A stretch of 64,000 nucleotides of DNA from Nocardioides seonyuensis. GTDB lineage: Bacteria > Actinomycetota > Actinomycetes > Propionibacteriales > Nocardioidaceae. The notes beneath the pieces were generated by a model. It was not told the origin of the DNA and made no database searches. It worked only from the letters and a program-made list of their open reading frames with translations. The position numbers and the translations under genes were made by a program. Positions within the stretch are counted from its first letter, which is position 1, and each line of letters begins with the position of its first letter. This document shows, piece after piece, positions 9,886 through 19,032 of this stretch. The stretch covers positions 1,178,001 through 1,242,000 of the forward strand of contig NZ_CP038436.1 of the NCBI RefSeq assembly GCF_004683965.1. Direction: 5' to 3'.

Positions 9886-10788
9886 TCACTCCACGTGCTC
9901 GTAGCGCGACTCGCAGAAGGCGTTCAGCCGGCGCGCCAGGTCCTGGAGCACTCCGGCGGCGTGGTGGTCGCGCCGCCAGGCGGCGTGCAGGCTGATCGTC
10001 AGCGTCGCGCCGCGTTCACCGCCCTGGGTGATCCGCAGGGGGACCAGCCCGAAGCGGGGGTCGTCGGAGACGATCGCGACCCCCCGTCCGGCCGCCGCGA
10101 GGGCCTGGGCGACCTCGGCCGTGGTCAGCTCGGTGACGGCGTCCAGCCCGACACCGGCACCGAGGAGCGCTGCGTCGAGCGCCTGCCGGGAGTGCTGCTC
10201 GGGGCTGAGCAGCAACAGTGGCTCACCGGTCATCTCGGCCAGGTCGACCGACCCCGGCGAGCCTCGCTCCGCCCACGGGTGGTCGGCGCGGACGTAGGCC
10301 CAGACCGGGAGCGAGGCCAGCGGCAGGGAGGCGAGGGATCCGGGTGGCGCCGTGGTGCCCACCGCCAGGTCGGCGCCTGCGTCCAGCGACGGGTAGATGT
10401 CGGCCGGCAGCTTCGCCCACACGGTGGGCATCGGGTCGTCCGGCCCCCACGTGCTCAGGAACGGTGCGATCACGTCGGTCAACGTGGTGGCCGGACAGCT
10501 GATGGTGAGATCGCGCAGGGCACCTTCACGCAACGCGTCCGCCGCCCGGCCCGCGAGCTCGGCCCGGACGAGCAGCTCCTTGGCGACCGGCAGGAAGTGA
10601 CGGCCGGCGGAGGAGAGCGAGAGCCGACGGCCCTCACCACGGTCGAAGAGCGTCAACCCCAGCTGGCGCTCCAACCCACTGAGCTGGCGGGACAACGAGG
10701 GTTGGGCGACCCGCACGGCGCGCGCCGCGGCGCTCACCGAGCCGGTCTCGGCCACGGCGACGAAGTACCGCAGCAGGCGCAGGTCCAC
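9886..10788 (-). CDS. LysR-family transcriptional regulator (probable GABA-pathway regulator)
   Basis: 300-aa LysR-type regulator. The N-terminal winged helix-turn-helix (residues 1-60) includes AARAVRVAQPSLSRQLSGLE, followed by a type-2 periplasmic-binding-like effector domain. It is divergent from the aminotransferase/dehydrogenase pair that begins at 10848, and a palindrome with a T-N11-A box lies between them. Control of GABA catabolism is inferred from this arrangement; the ligand is unknown. Confidence 0.85.
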   Translation of the reverse strand: MDLRLLRYFVAVAETGSVSAAARAVRVAQPSLSRQLSGLERQLGLTLFDRGEGRRLSLSSAGRHFLPVAKELLVRAELAGRAADALREGALRDLTISCPATTLTDVIAPFLSTWGPDDPMPTVWAKLPADIYPSLDAGADLAVGTTAPPGSLASLPLASLPVWAYVRADHPWAERGSPGSVDLAEMTGEPLLLLSPEQHSRQALDAALLGAGVGLDAVTELTTAEVAQALAAAGRGVAIVSDDPRFGLVPLRITQGGERGATLTISLHAAWRRDHHAAGVLQDLARRLNAFCESRYEHVE

Positions 10789-10800
10789 GGGTCATCCTTC

Positions 10801-10819
10801 CCATGCCTGACAGGCATGG
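10801..10819. promoter_or_regulatory. LysR operator candidate (perfect 9-bp inverted repeat)
   Basis: CCATGCCTG-A-CAGGCATGG is a perfect inverted repeat and contains the LysR-type T-N11-A pattern. It lies 12 bp from the regulator start and about 30 bp before the gabT start. An in-frame ATG at 10803 falls inside it, which argues against using that codon as the gabT start. Confidence 0.7.
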
Positions 10820-10847
10820 TTCTTCACACGAACAGGTATTGGACAGC

Positions 10848-12269
10848 ATGCCACCGAGCGCCGACGCTTGGCACGTGAACGACTCCCCGGCCCCGATCGA
10901 ACAGGACGGCGTCGAGCAGCACGGCGTCGAGCAGGTGCGGCGCCTCGTCACCGAGGTCCCCGGTCCGCGCTCCCGCGAGCTCGACTCGCGCCGCTCGGCC
11001 GCGGTGTCGGCCGGCGTCGGCGTCGGGCTCCCGGCCTACGTCGCCCGCGCTGGTGGGGGCGTGCTGGTCGACGTGGACGGCAACCACCTGATCGACTTCG
11101 GCTCGGGCATCGCCGTGACCAGCGTCGGCAACGCGGCACCCGAGGTGGTGGCGCGGGTGCAGGCACAGGTCGCCGACTTCACCCACACCTGCTTCATGGT
11201 CACCCCCTACGAGGGCTACGTCGCGGTGTGCGAGGCACTGGCGGAGCTCACGCCGGGAGAGCACGTGAAGCGCAGCGCGCTCTTCAACTCAGGCGCCGAG
11301 GCGGTCGAGAACGCCGTCAAGATCGCGCGCACCCACACCGGGCGCCAGGCGGTCGTCGCCCTCGACCACGCCTACCACGGTCGCACCAACCTCACGATGG
11401 CGCTGACTGCCAAGAACATGCCCTACAAGCAGGGGTTCGGTCCGTTCGCCGGCGAGGTCCACCGGGCTCCGATGGCCTACCCGTTGCGGTGGCCCGGCGC
11501 CGCGGAGAAGACCGAGGAGCAGATCGCGGCCGAGGCGCTCGACGCCTTCGTCAGCACCATCCGCACCCAGGTCGGCGAGTCCAACACCGCTGCCGTGATC
11601 GTCGAGCCGATCCAGGGCGAGGGCGGCTTCGTCGTACCCCCTGCGGGATGGCTGCGCGGGGTCGCCGACTTCTGCGCCGAGCACGGCATCCTGCTCATCG
11701 CCGACGAGATCCAGACCGGCTTCTGCCGCACCGGCGACTGGTTCGCCTGCGACCACGAGGGGGTCGTGCCCGACCTGATCACCACGGCGAAGGGAATGGC
11801 CGGCGGTCTGCCGCTGGCCGCGGTGACGGGACGAGCCGAGGTGATGGACTCGGTTCACGCCGGCGGGCTGGGCGGGACGTACGGCGGCAACCCGGTCGCG
11901 TGCGCCGCCGCCCTCGGCGCGATCGAGACCATGCGCAGCCACGACCTGGTCGGCCGCGCCCGCCGGATCGAGGCGATCCTCCGCCCTCGTCTCGAGGCTC
12001 TGCAGGAGAAGTACCCCGTCATCGCAGAGGTCCGCGGACGCGGAGCGATGCTCGCCGTCGAGCTGACCGCGGGGCCAGGCGACCTGACGCCCCACGCCAC
12101 GGCCACCGCGGTGATCAACAAGCACTGCCACTCCCAGGGCCTCGTCACGCTGACAGCGGGTACGTTCGGGAACGTCCTGCGCTTCCTCCCGCCGCTGGTC
12201 AGCCCCGACCACCTGCTCGAGGATGGGCTGGACATCATCGAGGACGCCTTCGCCCGGGTCCTCGGCTGA
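10848..12269 (+). CDS. gabT: 4-aminobutyrate aminotransferase (class III PLP)
   Basis: Transfers the amino group of GABA to 2-oxoglutarate, giving succinate semialdehyde. The product has the class-III fold markers LFNSGAEAVENAVKIAR, LIADEIQTGFCRTG and the PLP-lysine segment TTAKGMAGGLPLAA. Its length is 473 aa from ATG 10848; GTG 10875 is also possible, and no strong ribosome site decides between them. It is followed after 26 bp by gabD, which uses the product. Confidence 0.88.
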   Translation: MPPSADAWHVNDSPAPIEQDGVEQHGVEQVRRLVTEVPGPRSRELDSRRSAAVSAGVGVGLPAYVARAGGGVLVDVDGNHLIDFGSGIAVTSVGNAAPEVVARVQAQVADFTHTCFMVTPYEGYVAVCEALAELTPGEHVKRSALFNSGAEAVENAVKIARTHTGRQAVVALDHAYHGRTNLTMALTAKNMPYKQGFGPFAGEVHRAPMAYPLRWPGAAEKTEEQIAAEALDAFVSTIRTQVGESNTAAVIVEPIQGEGGFVVPPAGWLRGVADFCAEHGILLIADEIQTGFCRTGDWFACDHEGVVPDLITTAKGMAGGLPLAAVTGRAEVMDSVHAGGLGGTYGGNPVACAAALGAIETMRSHDLVGRARRIEAILRPRLEALQEKYPVIAEVRGRGAMLAVELTAGPGDLTPHATATAVINKHCHSQGLVTLTAGTFGNVLRFLPPLVSPDHLLEDGLDIIEDAFARVLG

Positions 12270-12295
12270 GGACGACTCGAGAGGAACCGCCCCCC

Positions 12296-13750
12296 ATGAA
12301 CGAGAAGGCTGTGCTCGGCAAGGTCCCGACGGGGCTGTTCATCGCCGGCGAGTGGCGGGACGCCACGGGCGGAGGCACCACCGACGTCGAGGACCCCGCG
12401 ACCGGCAAGACCCTCGCGACCGTCGCCTCCGCCGCCGCCGACGACGGCCGTGCGGCGCTCGACGCTGCGGTCGCAGTCCAGGGTGAATGGGCGGCGACTC
12501 CGCCTCGCGAGCGGGCCGAGCTGCTTCGATCGGCCTTCGACCTGCTCACCGAGCGTGCCGACGAGTTCGCGATGCTGATGACGCTGGAGATGGGCAAGCC
12601 GCTGGCGCAGTCCAAGGGCGAGGTGACCTACGGCGCGGAGTTCTTCCGATGGTTCTCCGAGGAGGTCGTGCGCATCGCCGGTCGCTGGTCGGCCAGCCCC
12701 GACGGCAACACCCGGCTCCTCACGATGAAGCAGCCGGTGGGCCCGGTGCTGATGATCACTCCGTGGAACTTCCCGCTCGCGATGGGCACCCGCAAGATCG
12801 GGCCTGCGATCGCCGCCGGCTGCACGATGGTGGTCAAGCCGGCGCAGCAGACGCCGCTGACGATGCTGGCCCTGGCCGACCTGCTGCGCGAGGTGGGTGT
12901 GCCGCCCGGCGTCGTGAACGTGGTGTCCACTCACGACACGTCCGACGTGATGGAGCCGCTCATCGGCGACCCGCGCCTGCGCAAGCTCACCTTCACCGGC
13001 TCGACCCCGGTGGGTCAGATGCTGGTGAAGCAGTCCGCGGACCAGCTGCTGCGGGTCTCGATGGAGCTCGGCGGCAACGCGCCGTTCCTGGTCTTCCCCG
13101 ACGCCGACCTCGACCGGGCGGTCGACGGCGCGATGCTGGCCAAGATGCGCAACATGGGCGAGGCGTGCACCGCCGCGAACCGGTTCCTCGTCCACGCCGA
13201 CGTGGCGGAGGAGTTCGGCCGCCGGTTCGGCGAGCGGATGGCCGCCGAGCGTGTCGGCCGTGGCACCGAGGATGGCGTCACGGTCGGCCCACTGATCGAC
13301 CGGAAGGCACAGGGCAAGGTGGCCGAGCTCGTCGACGACGCTGTGAGCAAGGGCGCCACGGTCGTGACGGGCGGTTCGACCACCGGCGAGGCGGGCTACT
13401 TCTTCGAGCCGACGGTGCTCACCGACGTGCCTGCGGAGGCCGAGCTCAACCAGGAGGAGATCTTCGGGCCGGTCGCCCCGATCACCACCTTCACCTCCGA
13501 CGACGAGGCGCTCCGGCTCGCCAACTCCACGCCCTTCGGCCTGGTCGCCTACGCCTTCACCCAGGACCTCTCGCGCACGATCCGCGTCAGCGAGGCCCTG
13601 GAGTTCGGCATGGTCGGCATCAACCAGGGCATCGTCTCCAACCCTGCCGCCCCCTTCGGCGGGGTCAAGCACTCCGGCTTCGGCCGCGAGGGCGGACCCG
13701 AGGGGATCGAGGAGTACCTCTCCGTGAAGTACGTCGGCATCGCCCCCTGA
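12296..13750 (+). CDS. gabD: Succinate-semialdehyde dehydrogenase (NAD(P)+)
   Basis: 484-aa aldehyde dehydrogenase. It has the NAD(P)-binding segments TPWNFPLAMGTRK and FTGSTPVGQ, the general-base motif MELGGNAP and the catalytic cysteine in MGEACTAANRF. It oxidises succinate semialdehyde to succinate and completes the GABA shunt with gabT. The ATG has GAGAGG about 11 nt upstream, a somewhat long spacing. Substrate specificity is inferred mainly from the neighbouring aminotransferase. Confidence 0.88.
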   Translation: MNEKAVLGKVPTGLFIAGEWRDATGGGTTDVEDPATGKTLATVASAAADDGRAALDAAVAVQGEWAATPPRERAELLRSAFDLLTERADEFAMLMTLEMGKPLAQSKGEVTYGAEFFRWFSEEVVRIAGRWSASPDGNTRLLTMKQPVGPVLMITPWNFPLAMGTRKIGPAIAAGCTMVVKPAQQTPLTMLALADLLREVGVPPGVVNVVSTHDTSDVMEPLIGDPRLRKLTFTGSTPVGQMLVKQSADQLLRVSMELGGNAPFLVFPDADLDRAVDGAMLAKMRNMGEACTAANRFLVHADVAEEFGRRFGERMAAERVGRGTEDGVTVGPLIDRKAQGKVAELVDDAVSKGATVVTGGSTTGEAGYFFEPTVLTDVPAEAELNQEEIFGPVAPITTFTSDDEALRLANSTPFGLVAYAFTQDLSRTIRVSEALEFGMVGINQGIVSNPAAPFGGVKHSGFGREGGPEGIEEYLSVKYVGIAP

Positions 13751-13751
13751 C

Positions 13752-14477
13752 CTACCAGGCCGCATGCCCGCCGACGCCCCGGCGTCTTCGCATCTGACGG
13801 AGATGGACGGCGTACAGAAGCACCGCGCCCCAGACCACTCCCATCACCACCCACGGCACCACCCCCACTCCGAGGGTGAACGTGGTCAGCGCGCCCACGG
13901 ATCCCACGAACGAGGCGGCACTGGCGAACCCCCATCCCTGGGTCAGCGGGGCGATCTCGTCCGACCACCGTGCCCCTGCGCTGCGACTCCGCCGCACGGC
14001 GAGGAAGAACACGCTGGAGAACCCGAGCAGCGCGATCAGCGCGAAGATGTCGAGGGTCACCGCGTGGGAGCCCGACAGGGCGGTCGGCACGAGGTCGTCG
14101 CCGCTGGAAGCCGCAACGACCCTGCCGTCCAGGCGATACACCGTCCCCCGGCCGGCCGACAGCGGCACGGCCTCACCCCAGGTGGGCGTCATGCCGAACG
14201 TGTCGGTCCGTCCGACGCCGTCGGTCGCCCACCACTCGTCTGGTCCCCGTCGACTGTCGTGAGGCCCGCTGAGAGCGACCTCCTCGGAGACAAGGCACGT
14301 CGGTCGCAGCTCGGAGCACAACGCGCCCGACTGCAGCGCCCTGTGCTCAGCGATGCTGCGCGGCAGGTCAGCCGCAAAGAACGGCACCGGGACGAGCAGG
14401 ACGAACGCGGCGATTATGCAGCGCCTCGGCGTGGTGTGTCCCGACCACCGCGACCGGTTCACTGGATTCGGCGCCAC
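13752..14477 (-). CDS. Membrane protein of unknown function
   Basis: 241-aa product not assigned to a family. It has one hydrophobic segment near residues 20-36, then an extracellular-looking stretch with two cysteines (CSELRPTC). Three more likely transmembrane segments follow at about 140-160, 185-205 and 208-228, and the C-terminus is basic. It ends 1 bp after gabD on the opposite strand and is divergent from the secreted-protein gene at 14593. Confidence 0.65.
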   Translation of the reverse strand: MAPNPVNRSRWSGHTTPRRCIIAAFVLLVPVPFFAADLPRSIAEHRALQSGALCSELRPTCLVSEEVALSGPHDSRRGPDEWWATDGVGRTDTFGMTPTWGEAVPLSAGRGTVYRLDGRVVAASSGDDLVPTALSGSHAVTLDIFALIALLGFSSVFFLAVRRSRSAGARWSDEIAPLTQGWGFASAASFVGSVGALTTFTLGVGVVPWVVMGVVWGAVLLYAVHLRQMRRRRGVGGHAAW

Positions 14478-14548
14478 CCGCAGAGCCTATGCCGATCAGA
14501 TCTGCGCGGGTGTGCCGCGAGCACGTCTCGGACCAGAGGAGCCCGGTG

Positions 14549-14566
14549 TTCATTCACGTGAATGAA
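14549..14566. promoter_or_regulatory. 18-bp perfect palindrome, operator candidate
   Basis: TTCATTCACGTGAATGAA reads identically on both strands. It lies in the 115-bp divergent gap, 26 bp before the ATG at 14593 and 71 bp from the start at 14477. TetR- or MarR-like regulators bind sites of this shape. No cognate regulator gene is adjacent. Confidence 0.5.
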
Positions 14567-14592
14567 TACCACGACGGCGCTAGCGTGCAGGG

Positions 14593-15591
14593 ATGACCAC
14601 GTCGCGCGTCCTCCTCGCCGTCGCAGCAGCGGCCCTGACGATCGCGCCGCTCGCCGCCTCGGGCGGGACTGCCGAGACCCCGGCGCCGGCCGCGGTCCGC
14701 GCGGGCGCCGCCGCCTGCCCGGTGTTCCCCGACGACAACTGGTGGCACGCCGACATCAGCTCCCTGCCGGTGCACGCAGAGTCCAGCGAGTGGCTCTCGC
14801 ACATGGACACCGACGTCGACCTGCACCCCGACTTCGGACCGTCCTACGGCGACGGGCCCGACTACGGCATCCCCGTCACAGTGGTCGGCAAGCACCGCTT
14901 GGTCCGGGTCCGCTTCGACTACGCCTCTGAGAGCGACCGGGTGCGCTACCCGCTGGGCCGGGACACCCGCATCGAGGGCGGTCGGCGCAGCGACGGTGAC
15001 AGGCACGCGATCGTCGTGGATCGTCGTACCTGCCGCCTCTACGAGACCTTCGCCACCCGCAAGGAGCGCGGGACGTGGCGCGCGGGATCAGGTGCGACGT
15101 GGTCGCTGCGCTCCAACGCCCTGCGCCCCGACGGCTGGACCTCCGCCGACGCGGCCGGGCTGCCGATCCTGCCGGGGCTGCTGCGCTGGCGGGAGGTCCG
15201 TGACGCTGCCAACGATCTGGGGGCCATCGACCACGCGATCCGGTTCACCGTCCCCGCGACGAGCCGCCACCACCTCTGGCCCGCCCGGCACGACGCCGGG
15301 TCGACGGACTCCCGGGACTACCCGCCGATGGGCGCGCGCTTCCGGCTCTCCGACGACTTCCCCACGCAGGGGTACGGCGCCCATGCCAGGTCGGTGATCG
15401 AGGCGATGCAGACCTACGGGCTGGTGCTCGCCGACAACGGATCGTCGTGGTTCTTCCAGGGCGAGCAGCACCGGCGCTGGCCGAGCAGGCTCATCGAGGA
15501 GCTGAAGACGATCCCCGCCTCGGAGTTCGAGGCGGTGGACACCTCGTCGCTGATGGTCGACCCCGACTCGGCCCAGGTCATCAGCAGATGA
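14593..15591 (+). CDS. Secreted protein of unknown function
   Basis: 332-aa product with a clear signal peptide (hydrophobic residues 5-22, cleavage likely within residues 22-40). The mature part is rich in Trp, Asp and His, with motifs CPVFPDDNWWHADIS near the N-terminus and YPPMGARFRLSDDF and DNGSSWFFQG towards the C-terminus. I recognise no catalytic family with certainty. A palindrome just upstream suggests regulated expression. The 3' end overlaps the converging lipoprotein gene by 11 bp. Confidence 0.7.
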   Translation: MTTSRVLLAVAAAALTIAPLAASGGTAETPAPAAVRAGAAACPVFPDDNWWHADISSLPVHAESSEWLSHMDTDVDLHPDFGPSYGDGPDYGIPVTVVGKHRLVRVRFDYASESDRVRYPLGRDTRIEGGRRSDGDRHAIVVDRRTCRLYETFATRKERGTWRAGSGATWSLRSNALRPDGWTSADAAGLPILPGLLRWREVRDAANDLGAIDHAIRFTVPATSRHHLWPARHDAGSTDSRDYPPMGARFRLSDDFPTQGYGAHARSVIEAMQTYGLVLADNGSSWFFQGEQHRRWPSRLIEELKTIPASEFEAVDTSSLMVDPDSAQVISR

Positions 15592-16006
15592 AGTCGAGCT
15601 TCATCCGCTCCTCGGAGTCGAGCTTCGCGACGGGCTGTGAGCAGACCAGCGCGTTCACGTCGGCTGCTCCCTCGATCTCCACAAGCGCCTCGGCGAACAC
15701 GTCCTCCACCTGCGGGCACAGCTGCTGCAGGCCAACACGGGTGACGGCGGAGGTGGCGGTGTCGCCGGAGGTCCCGAGCGTCACGACCCAGTTGGCGACG
15801 TCGGTGCGCTGACAGTCGACGGCGGCCTGGCGCTTGAGGGTCTCGAGGTCGACCTCGGCACCCAGTGCCTCCTCGGCGTCCGCCTGCCACTTCGTGTCCA
15901 CGTCCTGCGTGGAGAGCTTCGCACTCTCGGCGGCGGTGTCCTCGCCACCGGAGCAGGCAGCGAGGGCGGGGAGGGCGAGGACGAGGGCGAGGACGTAGGC
16001 GCGCAT
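15581..16006 (-). CDS. Small lipoprotein of unknown function
   Basis: 141-aa product starting at ATG 16006, giving a typical lipoprotein signal with lipobox LAAC (MRAYVLALVLALPALAAC), so it is predicted to be anchored to the outer face of the membrane. The mature domain has several cysteines and an acidic character. An upstream in-frame start would add 24 residues before the signal peptide and is unlikely. No family recognised. Confidence 0.7.
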   Translation of the reverse strand: MRAYVLALVLALPALAACSGGEDTAAESAKLSTQDVDTKWQADAEEALGAEVDLETLKRQAAVDCQRTDVANWVVTLGTSGDTATSAVTRVGLQQLCPQVEDVFAEALVEIEGAADVNALVCSQPVAKLDSEERMKLDFIC

Positions 16007-16096
16007 AGCGGCGATGGTAGGTAGTTCGACATCAACATACTCACGGTTTGTGAAGACTGGGGGCGTGACTGTCCTCACCCCGGTCGACGGCGACCC

Positions 16097-17271
16097 TCAA
16101 GCGGGGACGCGAAGAGCCAGCAGCGCGACGTCGTCACTGGGGAGCTGGCCCTGGAACTCCAGCACTCGTTCCAGCACACGCTGCACCAGCTCGTCGACCG
16201 ACGCGGGCTCGGCCAGCGCCGAGAGCAGGCGGGCCTCGCCGAAGAACTCGGCTCCCTGCCGCGCCTCCGTCACGCCGTCGGTGTGGACGAAGAGCGACTG
16301 CCCCGCGGTCAGCAGCATCGACGCCTCGTCGAAGTAGGCGTCGTCGAACGCGCCGACGAAGGTCCCCGGCTGGCCGAGGGGCTCGGGTTTCCGACCCGGG
16401 GACAAGAGGAGCGGCATGGGGTGACCGCCGGCGCTGCTGGTCACCCGCCACCCGCCGGGCTCCCGCCGCAGGCGCATGACGACCAGCGTGCAGAAGCGTT
16501 CGCTCTCGCTCGCGAGCAGGAGCGCGTTGAGCTCGTGCAGCAGCGCCTTGGGAGACGTCTCCAGCACTGCGAGTGCGCGGACCGAGTGTCGTACGAGCGA
16601 GGTCACCACCGCGGCCTCGACTCCCTTGCCGCACACGTCGCCCAGCGCCACCACCCAGTCGTCGTCGGCGACCTGGAAGACGTCGTAGAAGTCGCCGCCC
16701 ACCTCGTCGCCGCGGCCTGCAGGTCGGTAGGCCGTGGCCAGCTCCAGACCGGGAACATCGGGATCTGCCGGCGGGATGAGCGTCTGCTGCAGTGTCTGGG
16801 CCAGCCGGACAGCACGCCGCTCGGACTCCTCCGCGCGTTGCTTGGCCAGCAGCAGCTCCTGCTCGTAGCGACGGCGATCGCTCGCGTCGAAGACGGCGTA
16901 GCGGGTGATCCGCGGCTCGCCCCCGCTGCCGCGCTCGAGGACCGCGTTGAGCAGGACCGGCATCCGACCACCGCCGGCGACGACCAGGTCGAGCGCGATC
17001 TCCTTGACCTCGCCGTGACCGTGCAGCATCGGGCTGACATGGGTCTCGTGGTAGATCCTGCCCCCGGCGTGAGCAGGTCCACCAGCCGCCGCTTTCCCAC
17101 GAGGTCGGCCACGTCGTAGCCGGTCCAGATCAAGAACGTCGCGTTGACCTTGGCGACCGTGCCGTCCGGACCTGTCGAGAGGTAGCCGCAGGGCGCCCTG
17201 TCGTAGAGAGCTGCCGGGTCGTCGTCGAGCAGCGCCGCCTGGAAGGCCTCGATGGCCGCGAAGGTCGCCAC
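16097..17271 (-). pseudogene. RsbP-like PAS-PP2C phosphatase with an apparent -1 frameshift
   Basis: Energy-stress phosphatase of the RsbP type, expected to dephosphorylate the STAS protein encoded at 18124-18513. The first 68 residues form a PAS domain start (YDRAPCGYLSTGPDGTVAKV). The frame then shifts at the C run 17061-17065, and the rest lies in another frame: remaining PAS, coiled coil (RYEQELLLAKQRAEESE) and SpoIIE/PP2C domain with GDEVGGDFYDVF and HTDGVTEAR. One extra base in the run would restore LLTPGGRIYHE and give an intact protein of about 391 aa. It starts at GTG directly after the RsbQ-like stop. Either a real mutation or a homopolymer sequencing error. Confidence 0.8.
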
Positions 17272-18084
17272 TCAGCCACCCAGCCCGGCCAGGAAGGGCT
17301 CGAGTGCTCCGATGACCTCGTCCGGTGCGCTGAGGTTGGGACAGTGCCCGGTGGCGTCGAGCACGACGAGCACGCTGTCGGGAATCGCGTCCGCGACGTG
17401 CTGACCCACCTCCATCGGGGCGATCAGGTCGTCGCGACACTGCATCACCAGGGTCGGGGCGGTGACGCGGGGGAGGTCGGCGCGGTTGTCGGAGAGGAAG
17501 GTGGCGCGCGCGAAGCGCTCGGCGATGTCCGGGTCGGCCCGGCAGAAGCTCTGGGTGAGCTCGTCGCCGAGCTCGGGGCGCTCGGCGTTGCCGACGATCA
17601 CCGGAGCCATGGCGCTGGACCATCCGAGGTAGTTGCTCGACAGCGCGGTCAGCATCTCGTCGATGTCCTCGCGCTCGAACCCCCCGGTGTATCCCTCGTC
17701 GTTGACGTAGCGCGGCGACGGGCTGACGAGCGCGAGGGCGGTGATCCGGTCCGGGGCGCGCAGGTGTGCCAGCACGCCGATCATCGACGAGACCGAGTGA
17801 CCCACGAAGACGACGTCTCGGAGGTCGAGCTCCTCGCAGATGCGTACGACGTCGTCGGCATAGCCGTCGAGGGTGGCGTAGCGGTCCGGGTCGTAGAGGG
17901 CCTCGGCGTGGCCCGCACCCACGTGGTCGAACAGGACGACGCGGTGGTCGGCCTCGAAGTGGGGCGCCACGAAGCGCCACATGTTCTGGTCGCACCCGAA
18001 CCCGTGGGAGAGCATGAGCACCCGCCCGCCATCGGGTCCGCTCACTCGCACGTTGTGCGCCCGCTCGACATCCACCCGCGCCAC
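17272..18084 (-). CDS. rsbQ: RsbQ-like alpha/beta hydrolase
   Basis: 270-aa hydrolase closely resembling Bacillus subtilis RsbQ, the partner that activates the RsbP phosphatase. Shared features are VLFDHVGAGHAEALYD, nucleophile motif GHSVSSMIG (Ser97), acid loop QCRDDLIAP and TGHCPNLSAPDE with the catalytic His. The stop codon touches the start of the PAS-phosphatase gene, as expected for an RsbQ-RsbP operon. The cofactor or signal molecule it processes is not known from sequence. Confidence 0.88.
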   Translation of the reverse strand: MARVDVERAHNVRVSGPDGGRVLMLSHGFGCDQNMWRFVAPHFEADHRVVLFDHVGAGHAEALYDPDRYATLDGYADDVVRICEELDLRDVVFVGHSVSSMIGVLAHLRAPDRITALALVSPSPRYVNDEGYTGGFEREDIDEMLTALSSNYLGWSSAMAPVIVGNAERPELGDELTQSFCRADPDIAERFARATFLSDNRADLPRVTAPTLVMQCRDDLIAPMEVGQHVADAIPDSVLVVLDATGHCPNLSAPDEVIGALEPFLAGLGG

Positions 18085-18123
18085 GTTACGTCACCCCGGC
18101 ACCAGGAGGGCTTCCGCGCGCGC

Positions 18124-18513
18124 TCAGGCCGAGGCGTCGTCCTCCGCGGGCGACTCGGTGCGCATCAGCTCGGCACCGGGGAGAGCAGGCTGCTCGGAGA
18201 CCGACGCGGTGATGGTGAACACGCGGTCCAGGGCGGTGACCTTGAAGAGCCTCAGGACCCGTTCGGCCGAGCAGACGATCCCGAGAGAACCGTTGAACGC
18301 CCGGGCCTTGCGCCGGGCGGCGACCAGCACGCCGAATCCCAGGGAGTCGATGAAGTCGATGTCGTCCATGTCGACGAGGACATGCGCGTGTCCCCGGATG
18401 ATCAGCTCCCGGAGCACCTCGCGGAACTGCTCGACCGTGCTCAGGTCGATCTCGCCACTGGGTCTCACGACGGCATAGCCGTTCTCGAAACGTGTCTCCA
18501 CGTTCAGGTCCAT
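18124..18513 (-). CDS. STAS-domain anti-sigma factor antagonist (RsbV-like)
   Basis: 129-aa single STAS domain. The phosphorylatable serine is in DFIDSLGFGVL (Ser57). Such proteins are dephosphorylated by PP2C phosphatases and then sequester an anti-sigma kinase. It is first in the same-strand order STAS, RsbQ-like, RsbP-like phosphatase, which makes a compact sigma-B-type partner-switching input. No anti-sigma kinase or sigma factor gene lies beside it. The last 20 residues are an acidic tail. Confidence 0.88.
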   Translation of the reverse strand: MDLNVETRFENGYAVVRPSGEIDLSTVEQFREVLRELIIRGHAHVLVDMDDIDFIDSLGFGVLVAARRKARAFNGSLGIVCSAERVLRLFKVTALDRVFTITASVSEQPALPGAELMRTESPAEDDASA

Positions 18514-18618
18514 CGCGTGCGTCCTCCCGAAGGATCGCGGTCTGCGTCGAGGACGCGTTCGGGACAGGTCGGTCCGGGACAGGATAGGCGTTCTCGGGCC
18601 AGGACGTGCCCGTTCTGC

Positions 18619-19002
18619 TCAGAGGGAGTCGGGTACGACGAGCCCGTCGGGGTCCTGCCTCGGTGGCAGCGCTGCGAGCGCCAGCCTCACCAGGGCGGTC
18701 CGGGCGGCGACCTCGACCCGGCGGCGGATGCCCTTGCCGTCGCCGACCGCCTGCTCGACGGCCTGTTTCACCTGCTCGTCGGTGAAGGTTGCGGGAGTGC
18801 CCGGGGCGACCTCGACGTCGGGCAGGGCGAGGAGCACGGGGAGGACCTGGCTGCCGACACCGTCGATCAGGTGGTAGCGGTCGATCTTGCTCGTCGACTC
18901 CCAGACCTCTTCGGCATCCTTGCGTCGCCGCGCCTTGGCGGTGGCGACCGACTTGGCGGCCGTCGTCACCGCGACCGTCAGCTCGTGCTCGGTGAAGCGC
19001 AT
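18619..19002 (-). CDS. Small hypothetical protein
   Basis: 127 aa from ATG 19002 (a TTG 18 bp upstream is possible; neither has a clear ribosome site). Mostly helical, with charged segments KARRRKDAEEVWESTSK and TDEQVKQAVEQAV. No transmembrane segment or signal peptide. No family recognised. It lies 30 bp downstream of the WXG-like gene on the same strand and may be cotranscribed with it. Confidence 0.55.
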   Translation of the reverse strand: MRFTEHELTVAVTTAAKSVATAKARRRKDAEEVWESTSKIDRYHLIDGVGSQVLPVLLALPDVEVAPGTPATFTDEQVKQAVEQAVGDGKGIRRRVEVAARTALVRLALAALPPRQDPDGLVVPDSL

Positions 19003-19032
19003 GGGACAAGGATGCCGCAAGGGGGTGCGGCG

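Noticed and set aside
10868..12295. A plus-strand frame running through gabT into gabD
   Set aside because: The first part is a shifted reading of gabT; only the gabD part is genuine, starting at 12296.
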